From NCBI RefSeq assembly GCF_000350085.1, contig NZ_CAUM01000006.1:124001-188000 (forward strand): a DNA stretch of 64,000 bases, read 5' to 3'. The notes under the pieces are model-generated. The model saw only the letters and a list, made by a program, of their open reading frames with translations. It did no database searches and was not told the DNA's origin. The DNA comes from Mesorhizobium metallidurans STM 2683 (GTDB lineage Bacteria; Pseudomonadota; Alphaproteobacteria; Rhizobiales; Rhizobiaceae). Position 1 is the stretch's first letter. Every line of letters begins with the position of its first letter. The position numbers and the translations under genes were made by a program. This document shows, piece after piece, positions 62,758-64,000 of the stretch.

Positions 62758-64000
62758 ATGACTATCAACAGACGCGAATTGCTCGGATACAGTGCCGCAG
62801 CACTTGGCGCGGCCGCCATCGGCTTGCCGCAGATCGCCAAGGCTGCTGGCGAACTGACCATCGCCTACAATGTCAACCTGCCGTCCTGGGACCCGACCAC
62901 GGGGCCATCGGCGGTCAATCCGACCATCCAGGGGCTCTACCAGTCGGTGTTCGACCAGTTCATCCCGCAGAAGCCGGACCTGTCCTTCGCGCCCGGCCTG
63001 CTCACCGAATGGGGCTGGAACGACGACCGCACCAAGATCATGATGACGGTGCGCGAGGGCGTGACCTGGCATGACGGCTCGCCGTTCACGGCCGAGGACG
63101 TGGTCTGGTCGCTGCAGCGGGCGGGCGACGAAAAGACCGGCAACCCGATCCAGTTCGTCTGGAAAAACGTCAACAACTTCAAGATCGACGGCAACAAAAT
63201 CACCGGCGACGTGGTGCAATTCGACCCGGTGTATTTCAAGTGGATGTCGTTCCTGACCGGCTACATCATGCCGAAGGCCTATTACGAGAAGGTCGGGGCC
63301 GAGGGTTTCGAGAAGGCGCCGATCGGCACCGGCCCCTATATGGTCGACAAGTTCGAGCGCAACGCCTTCCTGCGCCTCAAGGCTAATCCGAACTATTGGG
63401 GCGGCAAGCCGGCCTTCGAGAATCTGACGATCAAGTTCGTCACCGACGCGGCGAGCCGTGTCGCCGAAATCGAGTCGGGTTCCTCGCAGGTGACGATCGA
63501 AATCCCCTATGAGGAGTATGACCGGCTGATCGCCAAGGACGGGCTTGCCGGCTCGTGCAAGAACGTCTCCGACATCGGCATGATCTTCTTCAACGACATC
63601 GAGGTGATGCTGGACAAGAACGTTCGCCAGGCCGCGGTGATGGCGGTCGACAAGAAGCTTTTGGTCGACCGCCTGCTGCGCGGCTACGGCCAGCCGATCG
63701 ATACGCTGGAAACACCGGAATACGCCGCCTACGATCCATCGATCAAGGTCGAGCACAATCCGGAAAAAGCCAAGGAATTGCTGGCCGCATCCGGCTATTC
63801 GACGGAAAAGCCGGTCAAGTTCACGATACAGACGACCAAGGGCTTCAAGCCCAAGGACTACGAGATGATCCAGGCGATCGTCGGCATGTGGCGCAAGGTC
63901 GGCATCGAGGCGACGATCGAGGTCTACGAGATCGCCAAGCACTACGAGCTGCGCGCCGCAGACAAGCTGGCGCCGGCAGCCTTCTACAATTGGGGCAATG
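62758..64000 (+). CDS. ABC transporter substrate-binding protein, family 5 (partial, Tat-exported)
   Basis: First 414 residues; the gene runs beyond the window. Signal peptide with RRELLGYSAAALG, a Tat-like motif. Family 5 features: VREGVTWHDGSPFTAEDVVWSLQ, APIGTGPYMVDKFER, KANPNYWGGKPAFENLTIKF. AGGGGAACGACC precedes ATG 62758. It probably delivers a solute to importer genes to the right and may feed the neighbouring catabolic enzymes. Confidence 0.9.
   Translation, partial: MTINRRELLGYSAAALGAAAIGLPQIAKAAGELTIAYNVNLPSWDPTTGPSAVNPTIQGLYQSVFDQFIPQKPDLSFAPGLLTEWGWNDDRTKIMMTVREGVTWHDGSPFTAEDVVWSLQRAGDEKTGNPIQFVWKNVNNFKIDGNKITGDVVQFDPVYFKWMSFLTGYIMPKAYYEKVGAEGFEKAPIGTGPYMVDKFERNAFLRLKANPNYWGGKPAFENLTIKFVTDAASRVAEIESGSSQVTIEIPYEEYDRLIAKDGLAGSCKNVSDIGMIFFNDIEVMLDKNVRQAAVMAVDKKLLVDRLLRGYGQPIDTLETPEYAAYDPSIKVEHNPEKAKELLAASGYSTEKPVKFTIQTTKGFKPKDYEMIQAIVGMWRKVGIEATIEVYEIAKHYELRAADKLAPAAFYNWGN

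Overview
The window looks like chromosome of a rhizobial alphaproteobacterium, most probably Mesorhizobium or a close relative. The evidence is the high G+C coding background, the gene order ffs-dnaX-ybaB-recR, the split YejABEF-type peptide/microcin C importer with two YejA-like binding proteins, a ligase-associated exonuclease beside an ATP-dependent DNA ligase, and several copies of intergenic palindromic repeats typical of that group. The genus call is inference. No rRNA and no CRISPR array were seen.

Backbone left arm (1-27.4 kb). A partial family 5 solute-binding protein is followed by a minus-strand run of replication, repair and envelope genes (ffs SRP RNA, dnaX, ybaB, a small unknown gene, a SleB-type lipoprotein, recR, an MltB-type transglycosylase). 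Next come HIT, nudC and Dabb genes, prephenate dehydratase and kdsB, a membrane-anchored cytochrome c, and the yej importer operon. The yej operon carries an antitoxin/PIN-toxin pair wedged between yejE and yejF. After it lie a GhrA-like reductase, a small lipoprotein, a TPR-methyltransferase, the exonuclease/DNA ligase pair and a large unknown membrane protein.

Integrated island (27,468-47,011, about 19.5 kb). It sits in the 3' half of a tRNA-Thr(CGU) gene. A 48-bp direct repeat with one mismatch marks both ends, and an integrase/excisionase module lies next to the right end. Codon usage and G+C are visibly lower in several cargo genes. Cargo: a small-gene operon, a membrane-tethered receiver protein, an SRAP protein, a RarA-C-like protein overlapping a second tyrosine recombinase, and a probable restriction-modification locus. 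That locus has an HExxH protein, two different SPPY DNA methyltransferases and a convergent PLD-superfamily nuclease, followed by a PD-(D/E)XK-like nuclease. Beyond it are an XRE regulator, small membrane or secreted proteins, a non-secreted trypsin-like protease, and an RHH (Arc-like) repressor with a well-ordered operator array. No conjugation or phage structural genes were recognised, so the island looks like a mobilisable or defective integrative element carrying defence-type cargo.

Backbone right arm (47-64 kb). Just outside attR is a degraded 3' fragment of tRNA-Arg(ACG), suggesting an older insertion. Then come an SDR/TetR divergent pair, a GFA-family protein, an F420-reductase-like protein with an OhrR-like MarR regulator, a 3'-truncated IS481 transposase and an FkbM methyltransferase. 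The final cluster holds indolepyruvate ferredoxin oxidoreductase (iorAB), a MarR regulator, two phytoene-desaturase-like FAD oxidoreductases, a cyclase-family hydrolase and a Tat-exported family 5 binding protein that runs off the window. It probably serves catabolism of aromatic amino acids or a related compound; the substrate cannot be read from sequence.
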